Part shown: positions 16,767-24,400 of the stretch, one piece after another | How the letters are laid out: every line of letters starts with the position of its first letter | Numbering within the stretch: position 1 is the first letter of the stretch | Assembly: GCA_016125285.1 (NCBI GenBank) | Contig: WGMA01000041.1 | Location: 22,096 to 86,095 of the forward strand | From: Phycisphaera sp. | GTDB taxonomy: Bacteria > Planctomycetota > Phycisphaerae > Phycisphaerales > Zrk34 | Length of the DNA: 64,000 nt | Direction of reading: 5' to 3' | Notes under the pieces: model-generated | What the model was told of the DNA's origin: nothing | The model's input: only the letters and a program-made list of their open reading frames with translations | Databases searched by the model: none | Position numbers and translations under genes: made by a program

Positions 16767-19351
16767 TCCGAGTCTCCCTTCTCCGTCAGTTCGAGCAGCA
16801 GTCGGTGCGCATCGCGGAAGCGCGGCGCCTCGGTCAGGGCGAGCAGCACGTGACGCTTGGCCGCGGCCGGGTCCTTGTCACGCAGCAGCAGGGCGAGGCG
16901 GTAGTGCACGCCCGCGGGGTCCGGCGTGTCGAGCAGCAGCAGGCGGCGATACGTGTCGATCGCTTTGTCCGTCTTGCCCAGCGCCTCGGCCGCACGCGCC
17001 ATCGGCTCGTACGGCGTGGCGATCAGCGGGTTGACCGCCGTGTATCGTTCGGCGTTTTTCAGCACCACGTCCCACTCGCTCTTCGCCTCTGCCAGCTCGA
17101 TCAGCCGACCGAACGTCGCGGTCGACGACGCGTTGATCGCGGCGAACGTCTCCAGCGTCTTGCGTTCGTCGGCGGTGCGGTCGAGGCGACGATACACCTC
17201 GGCGAGCGCCGGGTACGGGCCGTCCAATTCGGCGCAGTCCGGGTAGAGCTTGATCACTTTATCGAGGATACTGACGAGCGTTTCGAGATCCTGTTGGGTC
17301 AGATCGTCATGGGCGAGCATCGCCTGCGTCTGCATCATCAGGCCGTAGAAACTCGTGGGGTGCTGCGCGACCCACGCGTCGATCGTCTTGGTGTCGTGGA
17401 CGTTGACTTCGTCGGGGCTCGGCTGCGTCCAGTCCACGAGCGGCGCCAGGTCTTCAGCGCGTCTTTTCACGAACGCCGCGAAGCCCGCCTCGATCTTGTC
17501 CATGCGGTCGGCGTGACGCGAGATCGCGTCGTTGATCTTCACGCCCTCGCCGAGGTCCTTGAGGATCCCCCGCAACGCTTCGACGCCGTAGGTCTTCACG
17601 AGGTACTCGACCACGAGGTTCGACTCGTAGTAGGCGAACATGACGTGCGTGCCGCTCTTGGGGTTGAGGAACGCGCTGCTCAATTCGCCGACGGGCGTCA
17701 GCTCGCCGTTGAGGACCATCTGCCGGTACGTCGGGGTCATCGTCTGGCCCCACGTCGGGTTCCGCTCGAGCTCCTCGTACACGCTGATGCCTTCGCTGAG
17801 CCAGCGCGGCATCTTGTTCTTCGTCAGGTGCAGCGTCACGACGTGGCAGTACTCGTGCCACAGCACGCTGCGCCAGTTGACCTCGCGGCTCGTCACCGAC
17901 GCGGGGCTGTTGGCCGTCACGACGTTGCCGAAGCACACGCCGAGGTAGCCGATGCCGCCGGGCATGCCGAACGTGCGGATCGCGAAGTCGCGCTGGTCGG
18001 GGTAGATCTCGACGATCGTCCGCTCGTCGAGCTTCAGGCCGTATTTCTTCGTCAGCACGTCGTGCGCCGCGGTGAGCAGTTCGACGACCTGGTCGCCGTA
18101 GACCTTCGCCTCGCGCTTGTCCATGCGGACGTCGAAGTAGGGGGTCTTGATCGTTGTGAAGTTCGCGAGCTGATCCTTGAGCGTCGCGAGGTTGTACGCC
18201 AGCACGTTGTACGGGTCCGCGGCCTGCACCTCTTCGACGAGCTTCCAGCCCTCGTCGAGCTGTCCGAGACGCAGCAGGTCCTGCGCCAGCGCGATCTTCG
18301 CGGGCAGGTACGCCGGGTCGAACTCCATCGCCTTACGCTGATACGCCGCGGCCTCCGCGAAGCGGTACTTCTGCGACAGCTTGCGGCCGATGAGGTAGTC
18401 GACGCCGGGGTTCTTCGGGGCGAACTTCAACGCGTGCGTGCGGGCGTTGAGCTCGCCCTCGTGGTTGTTGTCGAGGTGGGCGAGTACGGCGCGATACGCC
18501 CACGCGTCGGGGTGGTTCGGGTTGATCTCGAAGATCTTGTCGAGCGTCTTTACAGCCGGGTCGTACTGCTCGGAGTCGATCATGTGGTCGACGGTCATCA
18601 GGCGGGCGGGGATGTGGTTCGGGTTGAGGTGGAACACGGCGTCGAGCGCCCGGACGCCCGCGACGCGGTCCTCCGCGTAGATCGCGCGGGCCATGCCGAA
18701 GTGCATCTCGGGATCGTCGCCGAACTTCTTAAGTCCCTCGGTGAATCGCTTGGCGGCGAGCGCGTAGTCCTGCTTGTCGAGGGCGAGCTGACCGGCGGCC
18801 AGGTACGCGTCGCGCGCGTCGGCGTTGCGCTTCAGCGCCACATCAAAGAACAGGTCGAGCACCTGCTTCGGATCCGCGCCCATCTTCAACGCCGCGCGCC
18901 CCAAGGCCGTCAGTTCGTTGGCGTCCCAGAACTCGGTGCCGAACGATCGGCCGAGCTGGTCGATACGCGTGAGCATCTTCTGGGCGTCTTCCGCCTGGCC
19001 GTTGAGCGTGTAGACGTCGTACGCGGTGATCAGCATGCGGACGCTCGTGGGGTAGCGTTGGAGCATGCCGTCCATCTTGATCGCCGCGTCGTCGTATCGA
19101 CCGGTGGCGATCATCGACTCGGCCAGAAGGATGCGCCAGTCGTGCCCGAAGGCGTGGTTGTCGACCGCCTGCTGCGCCATCTCCGCGGCCGCGGCGTACT
19201 GACCGGTCATGTAGAGCTTGCGGCAGACCTCGACGTCCTGCGCGTGGGCGTGGCGTGTCGATGCGGCGAGCAGCAGCGTGGCGAGCGCGATGGCGACAAC
19301 GACACCGCGTGGGATCCGGCGTTCGCTGGCGGCTGGCAAAAATTGACTCAC
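16763..19351 (-). CDS. TPR protein with gluzincin-type HExxH peptidase-like domain
   Basis: 862 aa from a GTG start. A signal peptide is likely (residues ~13-36, VVVAIALATLLLAAS then ThrArgHisAlaHisAla). TPR-type helical repeats fill ~40-400 and ~670-850. Between them lies a metallopeptidase MA-like domain with HEYCH at residues 499-503 (HExxH) and a downstream Glu in SEGISVYEE, the third zinc ligand position of gluzincins. It is the first gene of the operon, upstream of DUF4159. Whether it is an active protease is inference: the three ligands are present. The divergent sulfatase gene starts about 170 bp away. Confidence 0.8.
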   Translation of the reverse strand: MSQFLPAASERRIPRGVVVAIALATLLLAASTRHAHAQDVEVCRKLYMTGQYAAAAEMAQQAVDNHAFGHDWRILLAESMIATGRYDDAAIKMDGMLQRYPTSVRMLITAYDVYTLNGQAEDAQKMLTRIDQLGRSFGTEFWDANELTALGRAALKMGADPKQVLDLFFDVALKRNADARDAYLAAGQLALDKQDYALAAKRFTEGLKKFGDDPEMHFGMARAIYAEDRVAGVRALDAVFHLNPNHIPARLMTVDHMIDSEQYDPAVKTLDKIFEINPNHPDAWAYRAVLAHLDNNHEGELNARTHALKFAPKNPGVDYLIGRKLSQKYRFAEAAAYQRKAMEFDPAYLPAKIALAQDLLRLGQLDEGWKLVEEVQAADPYNVLAYNLATLKDQLANFTTIKTPYFDVRMDKREAKVYGDQVVELLTAAHDVLTKKYGLKLDERTIVEIYPDQRDFAIRTFGMPGGIGYLGVCFGNVVTANSPASVTSREVNWRSVLWHEYCHVVTLHLTKNKMPRWLSEGISVYEELERNPTWGQTMTPTYRQMVLNGELTPVGELSSAFLNPKSGTHVMFAYYESNLVVEYLVKTYGVEALRGILKDLGEGVKINDAISRHADRMDKIEAGFAAFVKRRAEDLAPLVDWTQPSPDEVNVHDTKTIDAWVAQHPTSFYGLMMQTQAMLAHDDLTQQDLETLVSILDKVIKLYPDCAELDGPYPALAEVYRRLDRTADERKTLETFAAINASSTATFGRLIELAEAKSEWDVVLKNAERYTAVNPLIATPYEPMARAAEALGKTDKAIDTYRRLLLLDTPDPAGVHYRLALLLRDKDPAAAKRHVLLALTEAPRFRDAHRLLLELTEKGDSE

Positions 19352-19371
19352 GCACGCACCTCTGGGGGGAC

Positions 19372-19422
19372 CCGGAATCGAACCGGACCATTTTACCTGT
19401 CACGGGCCCCGGTATCGAACCG
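19372..19422. repeat. Two similar inverted repeats in a divergent promoter region (T-arm-like)
   Basis: CCGGAATCGAACCGG (19372-19386) and CGGTATCGAACCG (19410-19422) are both palindromic around ATCGA, with centres about 37 bp apart, between the divergent TPR and sulfatase starts. They could be paired operator sites. They also resemble tRNA T-arms read on the minus strand, but no full cloverleaf can be built around either. Confidence 0.45.
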
Positions 19423-19450
19423 ACGTGGCGGAATGTCGGTACGGGTGGGC

Positions 19451-19456
19451 TATACT
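19451..19456 (+). promoter_or_regulatory. Possible -10 box (TATACT) for the sulfatase gene
   Basis: TATACT lies about 70 bp upstream of the chosen sulfatase ATG (19524) and downstream of the two inverted repeats. No good -35 box is visible, so this is only a weak promoter candidate that may depend on an activator. Confidence 0.35.
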
Positions 19457-19523
19457 GCAACGCCTGGGCCGCAAGGTGTGGCCGGGCTATGTGAGATTGT
19501 CGACGATTCGGCGAGGGTTACGG

Positions 19524-20822
19524 ATGAGACGGATGCCGCGGTGGGTGTGGGGAGTGATGTGGGTCTGGGTGGCGGCGACGGCGTCGGCGAAGAGCCCGCC
19601 GAACGTCGTGATGATCATCTCCGACGATCAGGCGTGGACGGACTACGGCTTCATGGGCCATCCGCACATCCAGACGCCCGCGCTGGACAAGCTCGCGGCC
19701 CAGTCGCTGACCTTCACACGCGGCTACGTGCCCGACTCGCTCTGCCGCCCGTCACTGGCGACCATGGCCACCGGCCTCTACCCGCATCAACACCGCATCG
19801 TCGGCAACGACCCGCCGGGTAAGCGTGAGCTCAGCAAGGCCGACTACCTGCAGAACCGCATCAAGTACCTCGACCACATCACCGACGTGCCGACGCTGCC
19901 GCGTATGCTCCAGCCGCTCGGCTACCTCTCGCATCAGTCCGGCAAGTGGTGGGAGGGCAGCTACCAGCACGGCGGCTTCACGCACGGCATGACGCACGGC
20001 GATCGCACGAAGGGCGGGCGTCACGGCGACCTCGGCCTGAAGATCGGTCGGCAGGGCATGAAGGAGGTGTTCGACTTCATCGACATGGCGACCACGGAGG
20101 ACAAGCCGTTCTTCATCTGGTACGCCCCGTTCATGCCGCACACGCCGCACACCCCGCCGAAAGAGCTGTTCGAGAAGTACATGAAGGTCGCGCCGTCGGA
20201 GTCGGTTGCGAAGTACTGGGCGATGTGCGAGTGGTTCGATCAGACGTGCGGGCAGCTGCTGGACTACCTCGACGAGAAGAAGGTCAGCGACAACACGCTG
20301 GTCGTGTACATCTGCGACAACGGGTGGATCCAGGACCCCAAGGCAAACAACTACGCGCCGAAGAGCAAGCGGTCTCAATACGACGGCGGGACGCGCACGC
20401 CGATCATGTTCCGCTGGCCGGGGCACATCGAACCGAAGATGGACATGACGCACCTGTGCAGCGAGGTCGATCTGGCGCCGACGATCCTCGCGGCGTGCGG
20501 GCTGAAGCCGACGCCTCAGATGCAGGGGCTCAACGTCATGGACAGCGCGGCGGTCGACGCACGCAAGGCGATCTTCGGCGAGATCCTCGAGCACGACATC
20601 GTGGACATGAACGAACCGTCGCCGAGCCTGAAGTGGCGCTGGGTGATCGACGGCGACATGAAGCTGATCGTGCCGTACACCGAGCGCGACGCGATGAAGA
20701 GTGCGCCGGTCGAGCTGTACAACCTGACGGCCGATCCTCTGGAGGAAGATAACCTCGCGAAGGACAAGCCCGAGCTCGTCAAACAGTTGACGGCGAAACT
20801 CGACGCGTGGTGGAAGCCTTAA
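19524..20822 (+). CDS. Exported sulfatase with variant active-site motif CRPSL
   Basis: 432 aa. The ATG at 19524 is chosen because a signal peptide follows at once (MPRWVWGVMWVWVAATASA) and an AGGG lies 7-10 bases upstream; the open frame also contains an earlier ATG at 19425. N-terminal metal ligands are in IISDDQAW. The sulfatase motif reads CRPSLATMATG from Cys74: C-x-P-S is kept, so formylglycine conversion is possible, but the usual Arg after Ser is Leu. Later alkaline-phosphatase-fold motifs are present (ICDNGW, GGTRTP). Planctomycetes carry many sulfatases for marine sulfated glycans; the specific substrate is not readable. Confidence 0.88.
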   Translation: MRRMPRWVWGVMWVWVAATASAKSPPNVVMIISDDQAWTDYGFMGHPHIQTPALDKLAAQSLTFTRGYVPDSLCRPSLATMATGLYPHQHRIVGNDPPGKRELSKADYLQNRIKYLDHITDVPTLPRMLQPLGYLSHQSGKWWEGSYQHGGFTHGMTHGDRTKGGRHGDLGLKIGRQGMKEVFDFIDMATTEDKPFFIWYAPFMPHTPHTPPKELFEKYMKVAPSESVAKYWAMCEWFDQTCGQLLDYLDEKKVSDNTLVVYICDNGWIQDPKANNYAPKSKRSQYDGGTRTPIMFRWPGHIEPKMDMTHLCSEVDLAPTILAACGLKPTPQMQGLNVMDSAAVDARKAIFGEILEHDIVDMNEPSPSLKWRWVIDGDMKLIVPYTERDAMKSAPVELYNLTADPLEEDNLAKDKPELVKQLTAKLDAWWKP

Positions 20823-20849
20823 GATGTTGACGAAGCCCGTACGGAGCGT

Positions 20850-20895
20850 AGCGCCGTCCCGGGTAGTTGTCCGCGAAGACCCGTGGTCAATCCGG
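20850..20895. repeat. Imperfect inverted repeat in the sulfatase-biotin ligase gap
   Basis: CGCCGTCCCGG and CCGGGACGCCG face each other across about 24 bases. The 117 bases from 20824 to 20940 are formally open in the ligase frame, but their translation is basic and low in hydrophobic residues and looks untranslated. The repeat may be a dispersed element or a transcript hairpin; no T-run follows. Confidence 0.4.
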
Positions 20896-20940
20896 GACGC
20901 CGCTGCGCTTTGTCCCGGTTTGAGTGCCGATGGGGAGCAT

Positions 20941-21891
20941 TTGTCAGAACCCGAGATCCATATCGACCTGCTGCACCGCCTGCTCGAGGCCGAGGGGCCG
21001 ATGGCGGTGATGGCGCTGGGGGACCCGGCGAGCGTGCCGGGGCGGTTGTCGCTGCTGCGCGACGCGGGGTGTGTGATCGACGGCCATCCGCAGCACGGCG
21101 TGCGGCTCGTCGCGGCGGGGCTCGGCTGCTGGGCGGACTACATCGAATCGCGGCACGCCGGTCGGCTCGGGCGCAGCGTCCGCGTGTATCAGCAGACGAC
21201 CAGCACGCAGCAGGTCGCACGGCAGCTCGTTGAGATCAACGCCGCGCCGCACCACGGCACGGTCGTCGCGGCGGATCACCAGGCGGCGGGGCGCGGACGG
21301 CGCGGTCGACAGTGGTTCGCTCCGCCCGGCGCGGCGCTGCTGACGACGGTGATCGCCGACCCGCGCGGCGCGTCCGCCGACCGGCTCGTGCTCGCGTCGT
21401 GCTGCGCGCTGGCCGAGGCCGTCGAGTCGCTGACCGATGCGCGTGTGCAGGTCCGCTGGCCGAACGATCTCCTGATCGACGGCGACAAGCTCGCGGGCAT
21501 CCTCGTCGAGGCGGTGAACGGCGCGGCGCTGATCGGCGTGGGGGTCAACGTGTCGGTCGACCCGGCCGACCTGCCGCGTGCCGACGGCGACCGCGCGGTG
21601 CACGCCACGAGCCTCGCCGCCAGGGGCTACGCCGTCGATCGCCTCCGCCTGCTCGACCGCCTGCTGGATCGGCTCGACCACGCCCTGTACCACGCCGACG
21701 ACGAACTGCTGCGCCGCTACTGGTACGAGCGGTCTTGCCTGCTGCAGCAGCGTGTCACGGTCGACAGCGACGGCACGCGGCTGACGGGTCGCGTGATCGA
21801 CCTCGACCCGCGCGACGGCCTGCTGCTCGAGGTCGAGCGCGGCCCGGTCGTCACCCTCCGCGCCGAGACCACGTCGCTCGTGTTCGACTGA
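20941..21891 (+). CDS. birA: Biotin-[acetyl-CoA-carboxylase] ligase with N-terminal winged-helix-like domain
   Basis: 316 aa if started at TTG 20941, which has GGGAG seven bases upstream; an earlier in-frame ATG at 20824 would add 39 residues of unlikely protein. Residues ~1-60 look like the BirA winged helix (EIHIDLLHRLL, then RDAGCVIDGHPQHGVRL). The ligase domain shows the biotinyl-AMP loop GRGRRGRQW, the KLAGILVE strand and a C-terminal SH3-like domain (RVTVDSDGTRLTGRVIDLD). It transfers biotin to carboxylase carrier proteins and may repress biotin genes. It starts about 120 bp after the sulfatase. Confidence 0.9.
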   Translation: MSEPEIHIDLLHRLLEAEGPMAVMALGDPASVPGRLSLLRDAGCVIDGHPQHGVRLVAAGLGCWADYIESRHAGRLGRSVRVYQQTTSTQQVARQLVEINAAPHHGTVVAADHQAAGRGRRGRQWFAPPGAALLTTVIADPRGASADRLVLASCCALAEAVESLTDARVQVRWPNDLLIDGDKLAGILVEAVNGAALIGVGVNVSVDPADLPRADGDRAVHATSLAARGYAVDRLRLLDRLLDRLDHALYHADDELLRRYWYERSCLLQQRVTVDSDGTRLTGRVIDLDPRDGLLLEVERGPVVTLRAETTSLVFD

Positions 21892-21932
21892 GGTCGATTG
21901 ACGCTGCGACCCCGCCGCTGAATAATCGAACC

Positions 21933-23084
21933 ATGCCCGCCACCACCGTCCGTATCGATCACGCCACCCGGGATCACGAGGCCGTGCAACGCGCCGCGCA
22001 GGCCCTGCGCGACGGCGGGCTCGTGGTGTTTCCCACGGAGACCGTCTACGGCGTGGGCGCGTCGGTCGCCAGCGACGGCGGCGTGGCCCGGCTGCGGAAG
22101 GTCAAGGGCCGCCCCGACTCTCAGCCGTTCACGCTGCACCTGCCCGACCGCGACGCCGTGGCGAAGTACGTCGACCTCGACGCCTCGCCGACGCTGCGTC
22201 GCCTGGTCCGAAAGACGATGCCCGGCCCGATCACGATCGTCGCGGAGGTAGACGACGAGACGATCGCACGCAAGGTCGCCGACATGGGCCTGCCGCCGGA
22301 GGCCGCGGGCGAGTTGTACCACGAGAACACGATCGGCCTGCGCTGCCCGGCGGACGCGATCGCGTGGGCGTTGCTGTCGCTGGTCGACGGGCCGGTGGTC
22401 GCCAGCAGCGCCAACCGCGCGGGGGGCGCCACGCCGCTGAACGCCGACCAGGCCGCGGATGCGCTCGGCGACGACGTGGACATGATCCTCGACGGCGGGG
22501 CGGCGCGGTACGCCAAGGCGTCGACGATCGTGCGGTTGCGCGGCGACGAATACGAGGTGCTGCGCGAGGGCGTGATCGACAAGCGTTACCTCGACAAGCT
22601 GATGCAGCGGATGTTCCTGTTCGTGTGCACGGGCAACACGTGCCGCAGCCCGATGGCCGAGGCGATCGCGCGCGCGGAGATCGCCAGCCGGTTGAACGTC
22701 GCGCCGGACAAGCTGGGCGACGCGGGGGTGACGGTGCTCAGCGCCGGGGCGTTCGCCGGGTCGGGCTCGCCGATCACGCTCGAGGCGCTGCAGGCGTTGC
22801 GGGCGCTGGGGGTGCCGGAGGGCAAGCCGCACCGCTCGCGTCCGCTGGACCGCGGGATGCTCGAGCAGGCCGACGCGATCTTCTGCATGACCGAGTCGCA
22901 CCTGATGGCGGTGCAGGGCATGGCGCCCTGGGCGGCGGACCGGGCGATGCTCCTCGACCCCGATGGGCAGTCCGTGGATGATCCGATTGGTGGCTCGGCG
23001 GAGCTTTACGTAGAATGTGCCAAGCAGATCCAGCGGATGGTCCGCAAGCGCGTGGACGCGATGGACCTGCCGACCGGGGCATGA
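21933..23084 (+). CDS. TsaC/Sua5 threonylcarbamoyl-AMP synthase fused to low-molecular-weight protein tyrosine phosphatase
   Basis: 383 aa. Residues ~10-215 are a YrdC/Sua5 domain (GGLVVFPTETVYGVG, KVKGRPDSQPF, ASSANRAGG), which makes threonylcarbamoyl-AMP for tRNA t6A. Residues ~225-380 are an LMW-PTP domain with the P-loop CTGNTCRSP (nucleophile Cys232, Arg238) and a general-acid Asp in SVDDPIG. The two sit in one frame with a short linker (REGVIDKRYLDKLMQR), so this is a real fusion and no stop intervenes. RpiB follows about 50 bp downstream. In Bacillus subtilis the separate genes ywlC, ywlE (an arginine phosphatase) and ywlF (RpiB) are neighbours. The phosphatase substrate may be phospho-Tyr or phospho-Arg. 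Confidence 0.92.
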   Translation: MPATTVRIDHATRDHEAVQRAAQALRDGGLVVFPTETVYGVGASVASDGGVARLRKVKGRPDSQPFTLHLPDRDAVAKYVDLDASPTLRRLVRKTMPGPITIVAEVDDETIARKVADMGLPPEAAGELYHENTIGLRCPADAIAWALLSLVDGPVVASSANRAGGATPLNADQAADALGDDVDMILDGGAARYAKASTIVRLRGDEYEVLREGVIDKRYLDKLMQRMFLFVCTGNTCRSPMAEAIARAEIASRLNVAPDKLGDAGVTVLSAGAFAGSGSPITLEALQALRALGVPEGKPHRSRPLDRGMLEQADAIFCMTESHLMAVQGMAPWAADRAMLLDPDGQSVDDPIGGSAELYVECAKQIQRMVRKRVDAMDLPTGA

Positions 23085-23132
23085 CGTTGCTTGTCACTCG
23101 GGTTTCGGGGACCGATACGGAGTACGTGTGCC

Positions 23133-23603
23133 GTGAAGATCGCCATCAGCTGTGACCATCGCGGGGCGCCGGTGTACCCGATCCTGCGCAAGCTGGTCGA
23201 GGAGACCGGCCACGAACTTGTCGAAGTGCCGACGTGCGGTGAGACGGCGACGCACTGCGATTACCCGGACATGGCGTGGGGCGTGGCGATGGCGGTTTCC
23301 GAGGGCCGCGCCGACCGCGGCGTGCTGATCTGCGGGTCGGGCATCGGCATGTGCATCGCCGCGAACAAGGTCCGCGGCGTCCGCGCCGCGCTCGTCCACG
23401 ACGACATCTCCGCCGAGATGGCCCGACGCCACAACGATTCCAACATCGTCTGCCTCTCCGCCGACCTGCTCGGCCAGCCGCTCATCCGCAAGATCGTCCA
23501 GATCTGGCTGTCGACGCCCTTCGAGGGCGGCCGCCACACCCGCCGCGTCAACAAGATCACCGCGATCGAGAACGGCGAGGATCCGACGACAGTCACCGAG
23601 TAG
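23133..23603 (+). CDS. rpiB: Ribose-5-phosphate isomerase B
   Basis: 156 aa from GTG 23133, preceded by GGAG ten bases upstream; the first residues VKIAISCDHRG fit the family start, whereas the TTG at 23091 would add 14 extra residues. Key features are the phosphate/anion loop ICGSGIGMCIAANK and the RRHNDSNIVCLSA segment. It interconverts ribose-5-phosphate and ribulose-5-phosphate in the pentose phosphate pathway, or acts on an allose-type sugar phosphate. It lies just downstream of the TsaC/LMW-PTP fusion and is probably cotranscribed. Confidence 0.93.
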   Translation: MKIAISCDHRGAPVYPILRKLVEETGHELVEVPTCGETATHCDYPDMAWGVAMAVSEGRADRGVLICGSGIGMCIAANKVRGVRAALVHDDISAEMARRHNDSNIVCLSADLLGQPLIRKIVQIWLSTPFEGGRHTRRVNKITAIENGEDPTTVTE

Positions 23604-23617
23604 CACCGGACCGGGGC

Positions 23618-24283
23618 ATGAAACAAACCGACAACAAGCGACGTCGCGTCGCCCGCTGGTTGATGGGCAGCGGCATCGTCACCGTCGTGCTGGCGGTCGC
23701 GATCACCGCGCTGCTGCTCTGGTGGCCGTACTACATCGAGCGGCAGGAGTATTCGCAGGCACTCGACCAGTATCGGTATTCCAAAATCTACTGTACGTCG
23801 AGCGGCAGCCCGCTGTTTACGTGTGTGACCCATTACGTCGACGGGCCGATACGCAGCGTCGTACTACGCGAGAACCTCTTCGAGATGCGCGCCGGACGAT
23901 GGCAGATTGTCAATGATGACCGGCACATCCCCGATGAGCTTTACGCAGTTCTCAGCTTCTGGGATTGGCATCAGCACCAGAAGGCCGTCGTGACACTACT
24001 TGACGGGCTGATTCAAGCGGAGCATCGCGATGAGGCCATAACCTGGGCGCGACGCAGTGTGAGCAGCCCAAATGCCACGCCGCAGTTGGAAGGCATACTG
24101 CGGGCCGCTGGATTTCCGTACGGTGGCTTCGAGACGAAGGCAGAATTCGAGGCGTGGTGGGACGGGCCGGTGGACATTCGCCTTCCGGGTAGCGACGAGC
24201 CGCTGTATTTCTCGTCCAGCGGCAGGGACTGCCTCAACACACTATGGAACCGGCAACAGGCGGTGCAGTCGAATGGCGATTAG
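23618..24283 (+). CDS. Hypothetical single-pass membrane protein
   Basis: 221 aa, not recognised. A basic N-terminus (KQTDNKRRRVARW) precedes one transmembrane helix (~17-38, SGIVTVVLAVAITALLLWW), so the rest is probably extracytoplasmic. The following domain has helices with a TPR-like look (VTLLDGLIQAEHRDEAITWARR) and two isolated Cys near residues 58 and 69. It starts 15 bp after rpiB and may be cotranscribed. Base composition is somewhat less GC-biased than its neighbours. Confidence 0.7.
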   Translation: MKQTDNKRRRVARWLMGSGIVTVVLAVAITALLLWWPYYIERQEYSQALDQYRYSKIYCTSSGSPLFTCVTHYVDGPIRSVVLRENLFEMRAGRWQIVNDDRHIPDELYAVLSFWDWHQHQKAVVTLLDGLIQAEHRDEAITWARRSVSSPNATPQLEGILRAAGFPYGGFETKAEFEAWWDGPVDIRLPGSDEPLYFSSSGRDCLNTLWNRQQAVQSNGD

Positions 24284-24400
24284 TCTTACGGTCGCGCGAA
24301 GCGTGACACGACGACGGCGAAGTTTTACATTGGTGGACAACGATCTATGGCGCGCGGGCTTACGCCGCGGGCGACGCACATCGGGGGACTCCGCGTGTTC

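Noticed and set aside
19361..19425. A tRNA gene on the minus strand.
   Set aside because: Only T-arm and 3' acceptor-like pieces are present; there is no 5' acceptor strand, D arm or anticodon arm at the right distance.
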